DNA of 28,643 bases from Stemphylium vesicarium. Taxonomy: Eukaryota > Ascomycota > Dothideomycetes > Pleosporales > Pleosporaceae. The stretch's first letter is position 1. Every line of letters starts with the position of its first letter. This document shows positions 1-11,400 of this stretch, piece by piece. The notes beneath the pieces were generated by a model. The model did no database searches and was not told the DNA's origin. It saw nothing but the letters and a program-made list of their open reading frames with translations. The position numbers and the translations under genes are program-made. The DNA lies in assembly GCA_004380135.1 (NCBI GenBank), contig QXCR01000257.1, positions 1 to 28,643 on the forward strand, written 5' to 3'.

Positions 1-2066
1 TCCAGATACGGGATACAGGGGATCGAGGGTATCACCTAAAACATCTTCCTACTTTCGCTTTTCTACCACAACAAGCAGAGAGAAAGTCTCACTTCACGAT
101 CGATAGCAGACAGGGGAACCGAGGCTCAGAAAGCATGAGCCTGTGTGTGTGGATGCGAGTAATTCAAACCATCGTTGCACAGACAAAAGATCGCTGATCC
201 ATCCAATTGCAGCAAAGAAGGAAGACCATCACTCCACCCAACGATGCCATAGCCATCACATTTTCGATACGAATTCGGTCCTTCAACCATGGTAAATCTA
301 AGACACGAGTATTCTTGCAAACCACGCAAGCCTCGTCGTTATCATCGTCGTCGCCCGTTGACGAATCCCATCACCACCGCCAACTAGGACACCTACCCAT
401 GCCCAAAACCGGTCTCAAAACAGGCATGCTATCCTGTAATATTAGTAGATGAAAGTCGTCGCATGCGCTTCTCGAGTTTCTGCGACAATGCCCAGCTGCC
501 TAACCTCACCCCACATGCCATACCATGCCTCATGGGGAAATTTAGCGGTAACGGCGCCCTTCCTGCCGAGCCGTGCCGTCTCTCCGACATTAGCGCTCGG
601 GCTTATTACGACATCTCTGCAATGTGAGAGGCGGAGTAAAAAAACACCGCCGACGGAGGAAGAGAGAAGGTGAACGAGCGAAGCAAGGAATTACTAATGG
701 AGCTAGGAATTGAAGCTGGTTGATCGAGCGAGGAAGAAAGGGTGTCGATGAAAAGTATACAGTTCGTCGGTGGAGTATGACCGAGATGCGAAAAGCTCGC
801 CCTGCACTGGAGACCTTTATCACTGAACAAACCCACTTAGTTCATCTTGTCGATTTTGCGACATATTCGAAGATTCTCGGAAGAACGAAATCCCCCCGAT
901 CTACCCTCCCCTCTGGGAGCGATCCGGGAAGGCTTGCCGAGCGCAACCTCGAGGCAGCACCACCACCACCAACAACACAAAAAATATACAACTGCCGGGG
1001 AAGAAAGGTTCCGGGCCTGCCGCCGGGACCACGATTAACAATGGGAAGTGATGGGATACTTCGCCCTGCATAAAAAGCGGGGAGTTCCTCTTCCCAAAAG
1101 TGTGCTTTTTAAAGGTCTAAAGTGACCCGGCGGAGTCGGTGTCAGCACTTAGGGATTTTGGGGTGTTGCCGAGCAGACGATCGTCATGAGACTTTCCTCA
1201 AACACGCATTCTCGGAAGAGTGACGCGCTCTTGGTATTCGCAATCTGCCCGAGGCCAGTTTTTTCATGTGAAGTTGTGATGAAACACGCGTGTTATAAGA
1301 GTTCGTGAAAGTACGTTTCTCGTTTTCGTGACGAGATGAATTTCTTATTACTCCAGCATACCGAAGGATCACCTACCCTGCTGAACCCCGCTAGGTACAT
1401 GCAGCGGAGAAGACTAGCGATCGACACTTGTGCATATACTTTCTCGGAGAGATAGAAAGAGATTAGGCCACCACGGCATCTGCGCAGAAGCCTTTTTTTG
1501 CACAGATTCGATCAGCAAAGCCATGGCCTTGGGTCACTCTCATCTCCCAAAGTCTGACATCCGTCTTTCTTGCATTGGCTGCCGAGCCCTTTTGCGCAAT
1601 CTCAGTACATGGCGTCGCCGAACCTTGTACCCAGGACTGTAGAAGCCGACATTCGCATAGCATGCAAGGTGAGAAGAAAACGGAGCAACACACTGTTCGC
1701 CAACGGTGAAAGATGCATATGCACATTCAGGGTCTGGCTGCCGGCCCGTTACCCAGAATCAGGCAGGAACTCCACACTGGAACCCGCCCTCGCGACGCCA
1801 TTTTTTTCCCATTCCCTCGAAGTCGGATAATACCCCATAACGAACCCGTCCCAACGCCCAGGATGCGCAAGTGGGGTGGGGGCTTTTACTACTAGATCGA
1901 GTGACATGGTCGGCTATTCGTCCAGCGTGGCAAGCTCCGGGTAAGCGTAGATTGGGCATTCAAGTAGCTGCCATATCTCTTCTTCCCGTGCGCTTTCTTT
2001 CCCGAGGCCATCCAGGCTTGCAGTCGGATTTCTCGTATAAACTTTTGCGACTGTGCAAACGCAGCC
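1..2066. other. 5' gene-free stretch
   Basis: About 2 kb with only short overlapping open frames on both strands. None shows a recognisable domain, signal peptide or a convincing spliced continuation. The right end is the upstream region of the FAD oxidase. A TATA-like hexamer (tataaa) lies at 2036-2041, 26 nt before the oxidase start codon, but at that distance it may be chance. No tRNA-like or repeat structure was found by eye. Confidence 0.6.
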
Positions 2067-4197
2067 ATGGTCTTTTCTTCCTTTGTGAGCGCGCTCTTCG
2101 TGGCGTCTGCCGCAGCGAGATTTGCGCCTCGCTCCGCCGAGCCTCCCATGCGGCTTGCCGATCGCCAACCAGCTGGCTTCGCGACGATCCAACAGGCGCA
2201 GGATGGAAGCATTCCTCGTTTCGAATGGGAGAAGACTGCTCTTACCGATGACACGATCGAGGACGCCTTGGCTTCCGTGTCTACCGACGCGAAGTCGCTG
2301 TTTCGGTTTGCTTCGCATAATGTTGTCGAAGATGCTGTGCCGGGAACTGACAAGACATTCAATGGACGCGAGTGCAAGGTTTTCCCTGGCGATGACGATT
2401 GGCCGGTTGAGGACAGCTGGGCGGCGCTCAGCGAGGTCATCGATGGAGCGTTGATGAAGCCGAAACCCCAGGCGCATATCTGCTATGACAATGGCACGAA
2501 TAGCTTGGATCAGGCGGCTTGCGATGCCATGACAGAGGCCTGGACGGATCCGTTTTACCAGTATGATGAACAAATTATCTTGAGTAAAGGCCTACTAACA
2601 TGCTCGACAGACTCGACGACCCCATTGAGATGTTGACTCCGATGTACCAAGGTAACACCTGCCAGCCACCAAAGTACTACGACAGTGAAGGATGCACCCA
2701 GGGAGGTTACTCTTTGTATGTGGTCAACGCTTCGACCACTGCCCAGATCCAGCTGGCTCTCAACTTCGCTCGCAACACCGGCATTCGATTTGTCGTCAGG
2801 AACACCGGCCATGACTTTGCCGTAAGTGTCCCGAACCAGACACCAGATCCTCGAAAACTAACTCCCCACAGGGTAAGAGCGGTGGTGCTGGCTCCCTCAG
2901 TGTATGGACACACGGCCTGAAAGATATTGCATTCGTCGAAAACTACGAGTCCGACGACTACACTGGCCCGGCTATGAAGGCCGGTTCGGGCGCTCAGGGT
3001 TTCGAGCTTTACGCCGCTGCACGCGAATTTGGCGGAACTGTCTTGGGCGGTGAATGCCCTACTGTCGGTGCCATGGGAGGATGGATCCAGGGTGGTGGAC
3101 ACTCTCCGCTCTCTGGTAGTCTTGGTCTCGGTGCCGACCACGTCCTATCCATGGAAGTTGTTACAACAGATGGTCGCTACGTCACTGCCGACAAGGACAA
3201 CAACCCCGAGTTGTTCTGGGCGCTGCGTGGAGGCGGTGGTCTGACATATGGTGTTGTAACGTCCGTCACCGTCAAGGTGCACCAGGACCAGCCCATTGCC
3301 TCTGCCAACTGGCTCGTTTCTACCAGCAACAACGTCAGCGCTGAAGCCTTGAAGCAGGGTCTGAAGGCATACTGGAAGTACTTCCCCCAAAACGCCGACA
3401 ACAACACCTACGCGTACTGGAAGGTCTTCCCCTCCGCCACGTCTATTTCCATGGACATGTCGCCCTTTTTCGCCCCAGGAAAGACCATCGAAGAAGCCAA
3501 GGCCCTGATCGACCCCTGGATCAAAGACATGGCCGCGCTCGGAATCACAGTCGAGCCAGAGTGGACACAATACAACGGCTTCTACGATGCCTACAACGGT
3601 TCCTTCCCCGTCGAGACCGTCATGAGCAACGGCGTCGCCAGCACCTCGCGCATGATTCCGCGCAGCAACTGGGCCAACGAATCCATTACGAACGAGACGT
3701 TTGAAGCAATCTGGCAAGCAGTAGACGAAGGCATGGCGCTGATCGGTTACAACATGGCTCCTTCGTACGAGAAGGGCGGTCGTCCCAACAACTCCGTCAA
3801 CCCAGCGTGGCGCGACATGGTTGGCTTCATCATCTCTGGAAAGGTACTCAACATGACCGACCCCGTCGACGAAATCATCGAAGACCGTCTCAACATGACC
3901 TACGGCGTTATGCAGAAGTGGCGGGAGATCACTCCTGGATCAGGTTCATACCTCAGCGAAGGCGACCGTCTTGAGCCCAACTTCCAGTGGTCGTTTTACG
4001 GAAGCTTTTACCCCCGGTTGTTGGAGGCGAAGCGCAAGTTTGACCCGTTTAACCTTTTCTGGGCGACTGGTGCGGTGGGAAGTGAGTTCTTTGATCTTAA
4101 GAGCTTTGATGGGCTGCCGAATGAGAATGGACGGTTGTGTGTAAAGTCGGACCCAAAGCTGTATTATGCCGAGGGCCCGGACTTTGTTCCTGTGTGA
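2067..4197 (+). CDS. Secreted FAD-linked oxidoreductase (BBE/VAO-type)
   Basis: Exons 2067-2560, 2611-2821 and 2872-4197 join in frame to about 676 residues. Both introns are 50 nt: GTATGA donor with a tactaac branch, then GTAAGT donor with ctaac. Residues 1-18 look like a signal peptide (MVFSSFVSALFVASAAA). The FAD-binding (PCMH/FAD_binding_4) region carries RNTGHD, where His232 is the expected 8-alpha-histidyl attachment site. GGECPTVG follows, where Cys297 matches the second covalent site of bicovalent berberine-bridge-like enzymes. A GGGHSPLSG loop comes next, and the BBE-type C-terminus has KFDPFNLFWATGAVG. Relatives oxidise alcohols, sugars or alkaloid-like and polyketide substrates using O2; the substrate here is unknown. 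The N-terminal lead of about 110 residues before CKVFPGD is long for the family. Retaining intron 1 would give a stop at 2636. No tailoring genes sit beside it, so secondary metabolism is not implied. Confidence 0.9.
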
Positions 4198-4387
4198 ATG
4201 AGCGTTGATTAGATATTATTTGGATGATGAATTGAAAACATTGAGTCTTCATTAAACAGTAGCCTTGTATTCCTATATCCAATTCCGCTACATGACGATT
4301 CCCCGCAGCTCCCGGAGTAATAACGCACTCCTGATATAACAGACTTCGGATGAAATGAACCCAGGATGAAAGGAAAAGCATCCATGT

Positions 4388-6728
4388 TTAGATGATTTCT
4401 ACCTCTTGGAACTGACGGTACGCAAACGGGAGCACCCCACCAAGCTCGGGTGCACTCCGGAATATGCCGACTCGTACATATCTCGCGCCGTTTTCGATGG
4501 GTTGTATGAGAAGTCCCCAGGCATTGCGGTCGCTGGGATCACTGGGATCTCGTTTGATCTCGCCATCAGTGATAAGGGGATCGTCGTCCTCGCTGCTTTC
4601 GTCATCATCACTGCTCTCTTCATCATCGCTGCTCTCGTCGTCGCTGTCCTCGTCTAATTTTGCATCGTACCACACCCCAGCTTTCCTCCGAGACTTCACT
4701 GGATTACTACAGTACTTATAATGAAGGTTGGATCCACAGCTACTCGCAAGCAACAGCAGAGAAACATCCTCCATCCATATTTTCTTGATCTTAGGGTCGA
4801 CGTACCAGTCGATGTCGCACAGAGCGAGGCCAAACTCGTACGTGACTTTCCATTTTCTTGTAGTCCACCTCCCATTATCAACCCGGCTCCAAGTAGATGA
4901 TGGTGGCCGAATGATTTTCCCACTGACTTTGAGCTTGCTGTCTTGGAGCCGCCCATAAGGATTCAGATCGGGATTTTCGGGTGTACAGATCGCGTCGAGG
5001 GATTCACATTCCGAAGAAAATGAAAACTCTAATCCCGGATCTTTGTGCGACCATTCATGTTCCTCGGGGCTGAATCTTTGAAATTTACAGCGGACGCAGT
5101 GAGTCCAACTCCACGAGGGACCAATGTACGAGAAAGGAGTTAAATCTGATAAGATTCTCACAAGCTCTTCCTTTCGATATCTTGGTTGTCGGTGTCTTAG
5201 TGCCATTGTGGACCAGAGTAGGTCTTGCAATAATGTGTCTTCCCATAATCCAGCACAATATGTGCTCTTTGCCGCTCTTGCCACGAAGGACGCTAGTCCT
5301 GCTATCGCAGGGAAGCGGTCTTTCGCGTTAGTGCTTGAACACTGAACGTAGTCCAGTACAACTCCACGCCATGCCTTGCATGCATTCAGAGTTGGATGCT
5401 CATTTCCATAGTAACGGGACTCGCCCATAAAGAAATTGAGCGAATTCAGTGTACTTTCCGCCCACGTGCCTTCTGACCACATTTCAGTAACGTAGCGTAG
5501 CCGACACATGTGATGAACATGCGATGAGCCGAAGTATAGTAATCGTGTCGACACCCGATCCTCTTGCAATGTCCAAGCGCGGGAGCTCCAGCTACTCCGG
5601 AAGACTTCAAGATCTAGAGGTTTGGACTTCTTGGTCGAGTTTTGTACAGGTTGATGTCTTAGATTCAGCATCCCGCGGACAGTAGGCCGCAGAAATGATT
5701 GGAAAGCGATTTTGATGGGCTGGGCTCGTTGAAGAAAGCCTTCCAGGCATGAGGAGGATGAAGGTGTGCAAACAGTGACGAAAGCGTTGGAATAAACCCC
5801 CGCCATCTGCTGAGACTCTTTTGCCCAGTCTTCCTCGTCACCCTGGATGATACACAACGCATCGATCCATATGTATCTGATGGACAGTGCCCGCGCTGTT
5901 TTGACCGTATCCTGCATGATGGCTGTCATTTCGTGGAACGAGATTCTGTTCATGTGTTGTTCCAGTGTCGAAGACGTAGTCTTGAGCTGATAGATAGCTT
6001 GGTCTTCTGTACCCCAACAATAGCTTAGCGCTGCATAACGCAATCGTTCCTGCGGCTCCATGACAGAGGTATGTACCAGGCGAATATTATCGGCTTCCTC
6101 GCTGACCCCAAGGTCAATAAGCCGAGTGGGCAGAAAGCCCGGTGCTGGATTGGGGCAGCATTCAGCACTGCATTTATGCAATAGCCCTTTCATCCAAGCA
6201 ACACTCTCATCACATAACGGTTGTGGCCACGGAGAACGGGGTGCGCGCAGCCACTTCATAACATCCCCTGGCATGATGAGACACGAGTGCATATACGACG
6301 ACGATGACTCGACTCTTACCTTCATCACAATCTGCATAGAAAATAAGTTCGCTGGTGCTTGCCGACTCGGTTCCGTCGCATTTTACTTGCAATTGCGCAA
6401 CAAGCAGGTAAAGCCCGACTGGCGCCACATATTGGGAACACCAAACGTAATACATGGAAAGTTTGACATAGCCAGTCTTGGGTAAGACCAGTGAAAGAGA
6501 CGCATCGCGAAGCGCATTGCAGAAAGCGCAACCGGCTTGGGCTGAAGACCTCAGGTTAGGGAAGTCAGGCAGATGGTCGGCGTATTCGTAGTCGAGCCAC
6601 AAGTCTGTTCTCGCATCGTCTTCGTCGAACTTCAGTATGCTGTTTCCAGAATCATCGGTAGCCTCGTAGCCACCAAATTCCTTGTCGTTGAATCGGATGA
6701 CTGCGCACTTTTCGCAGAGGACGACTCT
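4388..6728 (-). CDS. HET-domain protein 1 (5' end unresolved)
   Basis: Heterokaryon-incompatibility (HET, PF06985 type) protein. Exon 1 (6728 down to 6320) reads LCEKCAVIRFNDKEFGGYEA, then LPDFPNLRSSAQAGCAFC, the usual N-terminal lead of this group. A 52-nt intron (6319-6268, GTAAGA donor) follows. Exon 2 (6267-4388) carries the HET blocks YAALSYCWG, YIWIDALCIIQGDEEDW and VYSNAFVTVCTPSSSSC, then SRAWTLQEDR. About 762 codons remain open, a normal length. Near the C-terminus lies a run of Ser/Asp/Glu (around 4575-4650). No ATG lies in frame: a TGA at 6729-6731 precedes the frame, while the nearest ATG (6751-6749) is in another frame. Either a short 5' exon was missed, or a 1-nt indel has broken the start. 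HET proteins trigger cell death on non-self fusion in characterised cases; a role here is inferred from the family only. Confidence 0.82.
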
Positions 6729-6751
6729 TCAGTTTCGAAGGAGCCTTCCAT

Positions 6752-7376
6752 CGTGGATAGACTCGGAGCTTCTGCTCAGGATGCTGAGATGTTGAATGGT
6801 ATGAACGGTTGGGAGAAGGTAAATTGGCGTTTGTCAGAGCAGAGCATGAAAGTGGGTTGAAGTTAAGGTTTCTAGGGCCCAAGGCCGAAAACAGGTATAA
6901 CTAAAGCTGGTAAAGAGGTGCGGGGTCGTCAGCCATGTTCTTTTCAGCCTCGTGCCGTCAGTCCAGCTGCGTCAATCGGTCAATGATGTCCCGTGGAATC
7001 GAGCAAAAGCGATGCCAGAAACCAGGTAGATATGTGCGTGGAGGTAAATTTGACCAAAAAGAGCTAAGAGGTCAACTAGATTAGTATGAGATGAGTCTTT
7101 ACGACGGAATGTTTCCAATGACGTCGAGTTTGGGTTGTAGAACAACAGCAAGTGCCCAGGTGAGGGCGTTGACGCTAAGCCGACCAGCCGCTAGCGCGTG
7201 GTTACGGGGGTGGTCGCGCCTTCTTGTGTTTACCGTCCAAGCGCGGGCCCAAACAATCGATATCCGTCACATTCAACACCACCACAACGACTTGGACGCG
7301 CTCGTGCTTTTGGTCGCAACGAGGCAGGCTCTGTTGATATCCTTCTTTCGTTAGACACGGGTACAGTCATCACGCA
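6752..7376. promoter_or_regulatory. Divergent upstream region, HET 1 / kinesin-14
   Basis: About 625 nt between the HET frame on the minus strand and the kinesin start on the plus strand. It must hold both promoters. Two short minus-strand ATG frames lie here, starting near 6847 and near 6936. They could be upstream ORFs or part of an unresolved HET 5' exon. No canonical TATA box or recognisable operator was found. Confidence 0.4.
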
Positions 7377-10300
7377 ATGGAGACGGGAAACGAAAACGCC
7401 GTAAGTGATAACGCTACAGCCATCCCCTGGCGCAAGTCTAACAGCACGGCCATTCTAGGCTATCACGAAACGCTCAGGAATCAAACCGCCATCCACCTTC
7501 TCCCACATCACATCATCGCCGACTCGCGCCCTCGGCGAATTGCACGAATCTGGCACCAACGCGCGCAGCGCAATGCCCATACCCACAGCCAAACACAAGC
7601 CCTCCGGCTGTACATTGCCCCTCCCCGTACCCACAGAGCCTGACAGGCCGCTGACCATCTCAGTACCGGAGCCTGCCTTCAAGCAACGAAAAACGCTGGC
7701 TGAACAAGCCGCTGAAGCCCCCTCGCGACGGTTACCAGCGCCAACCAAGATCGCCAATGGTGTCAAGACCACCACCACCACCGCCGCCCGAGGCATGGCA
7801 GCGTCGACATCGCGCACACTCTCAAAGCCGACGGTGAGAAATCCATCGACGTCTGTATATGGCGCCAGCGTCGGTGCCGCCCCCAGAGCCAGCACAAATG
7901 TAAGGCCAAAGTCGGCGTATGGCCATGGTAGCCATATTAGAAGCAAGTCTTACCAACAGGGCGCACGCCCGGCGACGGCAATGATGCATCGCGGAGATGA
8001 TGACGACAGTGAACAAGCAGAGCGCAAAGGTGTGCAACCATTTCTTATCTCTACAAACCCCTCCGCCAGTGTAAGATTCCCAAAGGGAATGCATTCAATC
8101 CCGGGGCAGCGCACAACCTCCCTGAGTGTATCACAACGACGAATGGCTCGTCTGTCAGATCCCCGAACAGTCTCCTCCCCTTCCGCCTTCCGCCCCGTCA
8201 CTCCGGTCATTGAAGAGCCCTCCGATACCGACTGCGACGCCATCTGCTCAGGAGTCGGGGCCCTCACATTGGGCGCATCGAAAGCAGATAAGCGTGACAG
8301 TCGAGTTGGACGTGGAATCACTTCTGACAACGGGACGAACCCTTTCGTCAAGCCCAAGCTGCCCTCATCACAGCTCCCGCAGCCATCGCCGACACCCGCA
8401 CGGCAGGCGCAGGTAGAACAGTCTCTATGTCGGCGAATGTCCATTACCCCGAGAAGATCAGCGCCAGCGCCATTCTTAAATCGCTTTACTAACGATCGTT
8501 GCCCAGATTTCTACAATGAACGAATGGAGGCTATGGAACGCGACTTTCGCTCCTTCAAGGAGAAGATGGAGACCGACGTACGGCAAGCCACCGACTACAA
8601 AGAGTCAATCTCGCAACTCCAAAGCCGTGTTACCGAACTCGAGACCATTCGCGCGCGACTAGAGATTGTCAACAAGGGGCTGGAGACGGAATTGGACGAT
8701 ACCCGAAGCAGTCTCAAGTCTGTTAAGATGGAACTAGAAATGGCCCAACAGAAGCACACATACGAGGTCGACGACGTACGGCGGAGGCTGCGCAATGACA
8801 TTGAAGATCTAGAATCGCGGCACCGAAAAGATACAGACCGATTGGAAAGAGAGCGAGACGAAGCGGAGAGGAAGGCCCGGGCCGAACTCGAGGGACGGAT
8901 GGACAAGTTGTTGAAAGAGCACGAGGAGGAGCTTTCGATTTTACGAAAGAAGCTGGACCAGGACTCTGAAGCTGAGCGGAGCCGGCGCGCACAGGAGGCA
9001 CAAAAGATTGAAGAGGAGTATGCCTCCAAGCTCAGGGCGGCTGCTTTGGAGGCAGATGCTAAACAACGCGAGGCGCAATTAGTGCAGGGCGAGCTTACCA
9101 ATGTCAAGTCTGAGCTGGACCGAGAGAGGATTGTCAAGAACGGCCTTCAAACTCAGCTGACAGAGTCCACGACCCAAAACCTCACCCTCGACGCTGCAAA
9201 CAAGGCCATGAAGGAGAAGATTGACTTCCTGGAGTCGGACAGTCAGGCGCAGTCGTCGGCCTTCAACGACCTCCACAAGCGGATGCAAGACGCCATTGAA
9301 GCGGCCGAAAGAGCACAAGACAAGCTGCGTCAAGAAGAAACTCTCCGTCGAAAGCTGTTCAACCAGGTCCAGGAACTCAAAGGAAACATCCGCGTCATGT
9401 GTCGTGTGCGCCCAACTCACAGCACCGAGCGTGACCCAGCACAAATATCCTTCCCCGACACTGACACCGACAGCAAGGAAGTCGCGATTCAAGGGCCAAG
9501 CAAGACAAGTGCAACTGGCAAGGACATCACTGCTGCATACTCGTACTCGTTTGACCGTGTGTTCGGACCGGTTTCTCAGAACGGCGAAGTCTTCGAGGAG
9601 ATCAGCCAGCTCGTACAGAGCGCTCTCGACGGGTACAATGTCTGCATCTTCTGTTACGGTCAGACTGGAGCCGGAAAGACGCATACAATGTCCTCGTCTG
9701 ATGGTATGATCCCGCGTGCCACAGCCCAGATCTGGGATGAAGCGCAAAGGCTGCAAGAAAAAGGCTGGCGATACACCATGGAAGGTTCGTTCATTGAAGT
9801 GTACAATGAAACGTACAACGATCTTCTCGGGCGATCAGAAGACCTGGATAAGAAGAAGGTCGAGGTCCGTCATGACCCTGCGAAGAAACAGACCAACCTC
9901 GAGAATGCAGTCAGCGTCAAGCTAGACGGCCCTGACCGTGTTGAGGAGATCTTGGAGACTGCCAGCAAGAACAGGACAGTGGCTGCCACAAAAGCCAACA
10001 TGCGATCCAGTCGAAGTCACTCCGTCTTTATCCTAAAACTCGTGGGTACCAATGAGATCACTGGAGAGAGGAGCGAGGGTACGCTCAACCTGGTCGATCT
10101 TGCGGGATCCGAAAGGCTCGAGCACTCCAAGGCCGAAGGTGCGCGCTTGAAGGAAACACAAAACATCAACAAGAGTTTGAGTTGTCTAGGAGACGTCATC
10201 AATGCTCTTGGTTCATCAAAAGAGGGTGGCCACATTCCGTACAGGAACTCCAAGGTATGTATAAGGAAATCGTCGTTCATGGAAATCTTTACTAACAGAT

Positions 10301-10477
10301 CGTCAGCTCACCTACCTCCTCCAATACTCCCTTGGCGGCAACTCGAAAACGCTCATGTTCGTCATGGTCAGCCCGCTGCAAGCACATTTGCAGGAGACCA
10401 TTACGAGTCTCAAGTTCGCGACAAAGGTGCACAACACGCACATTGGTACGGCCAAGAAGCAGACCAAGTCATCGTGA
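7377..10477 (+). CDS. klpA: Kinesin-14, C-terminal motor (KlpA/Kar3 type)
   Basis: Exons 7377-7400, 7459-10254 and 10307-10477 give 996 residues. The first exon is only eight codons (METGNENA); the 58-nt intron has GTAAGT...CTAG. The last intron (52 nt) has a GTATGT donor and actaac branch, and restores NSK-LTYLLQYSLGGNSK. Residues 1 to about 350 are a basic, Ser/Pro-rich tail that probably binds microtubules. About 360-645 is a long coiled coil for dimerisation. The neck-motor junction ELKGNIRVMCRVRP (about 648 on) is diagnostic of minus-end-directed kinesin-14. The motor has P-loop GQTGAGKT (742-749), switch I NMRSSRSH and switch II DLAGSE. It ends ...KQTKSS, close after the motor, as expected. 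Known relatives act at spindle poles and in nuclear movement. Assignment to the family is very secure; klpA is by architecture. Confidence 0.95.
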
Positions 10478-11334
10478 GAACGTTGAACTTTGCAAACTCT
10501 AACTCCAGTTTGCACGAGTTGGAGCGATGGCCGTCTGATTGGAGTCAAAGACGCCACTTCTATATCTTTCAACCCCCCATTCCAAGTAGCAGCGGCCTTT
10601 GAAGTGTTCGGGGTCGTTCTTGCTTTTTTTCTTCTGCTTTAATTTCGCTTTTTGCCTACTTGGAGTATATACGGCGTTGTCGACGTAGGGTAGGGCTTGG
10701 ATGGAGTAGGAGCAGGAGTAGCTGGGGATGGATAAACAGCCATTTTGTGCGCGTTTCGCGTATGTCAGCGTGTGCATGGCGTGGCAGTTGGCATACCTGG
10801 TGTTTTGACGGCGCGTTTTTACACTTCTTTTTTTTTTCTCTTGGTTCTGATTGAATATTAATGTGAGATGCATGAACAAGATTTGTATTCTTTGTGTTTT
10901 TACCTTCTTTCTGCGTGATTAGAATAGCGACCTGTCTTCGTCACGGTTGACAGATATGATGTTCTACATGTTCAGCTTCTGATGACATTGGCGCTCACGC
11001 GGAAGAAACGGGGAGGGAATGTGTACTTCACAAGTAGGTCTACCAGACAGTATCGTATTTGTAAGCACATCGTGGCGTATTCATCATGTCGCGGAACAGC
11101 CACGTAGTCTATCCAAGAGAGTACCGTTGAACACCTGCACGAAACCGTGCCAGGAAGAGAATACATCGTATCGCGAGCAAACTACGCCTTACCTTGCTCG
11201 AGCGCTATCATGAACAAACATTGAAATCATCAGAGGGCAGAGTCAGTCAGTGTACGCACCCTCTCCATATCATAACCGGACGTCTTCCACACGCAGAGTG
11301 CCAAGCGTCCGTATTTGCAGCCAGACTTGAAGTC
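10478..11334. other. Convergent 3' intergenic region
   Basis: About 860 nt between the kinesin stop and the tail of the zinc-finger gene, which converge. It should hold both 3' UTRs. T-rich runs lie at about 10620-10645 and 10825-10840, and gaatattaatg at about 10852 could act in polyadenylation of the kinesin transcript. A 126-codon antisense frame at 10499-10879 has no domain and is biased by homopolymer runs, so it was not called. Confidence 0.5.
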
Positions 11335-11400
11335 CTACTTCTTCTCCTCGTTCTCCTTGCGGTTCGCATCAGCTCCAGGAGCAGCCTCACCACGCGAACC
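11335..11400 (-). other. In-frame open tail after the zinc-finger gene stop
   Basis: Directly after the TAG at 11401-11403 the same frame stays open for 21 codons, starting GSRGEAAPGADANRKENEEK, and ends at a second TAG (11335-11337). The charged Lys/Glu composition looks coding. It could be translated by readthrough, be a former C-terminus cut off by a nonsense change, or be chance. No intron of workable length removes the first stop. Confidence 0.35.

Noticed and set aside
590..1073. Overlapping frames of 63-117 codons in the left flank
   Set aside because: Open on both strands, low complexity, no domain or splice support.
10499..10879. 126-codon minus-strand frame downstream of kinesin
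   Set aside because: Lys-rich only because of T-rich 3' UTR runs; overlaps the kinesin 3' UTR; no domain.
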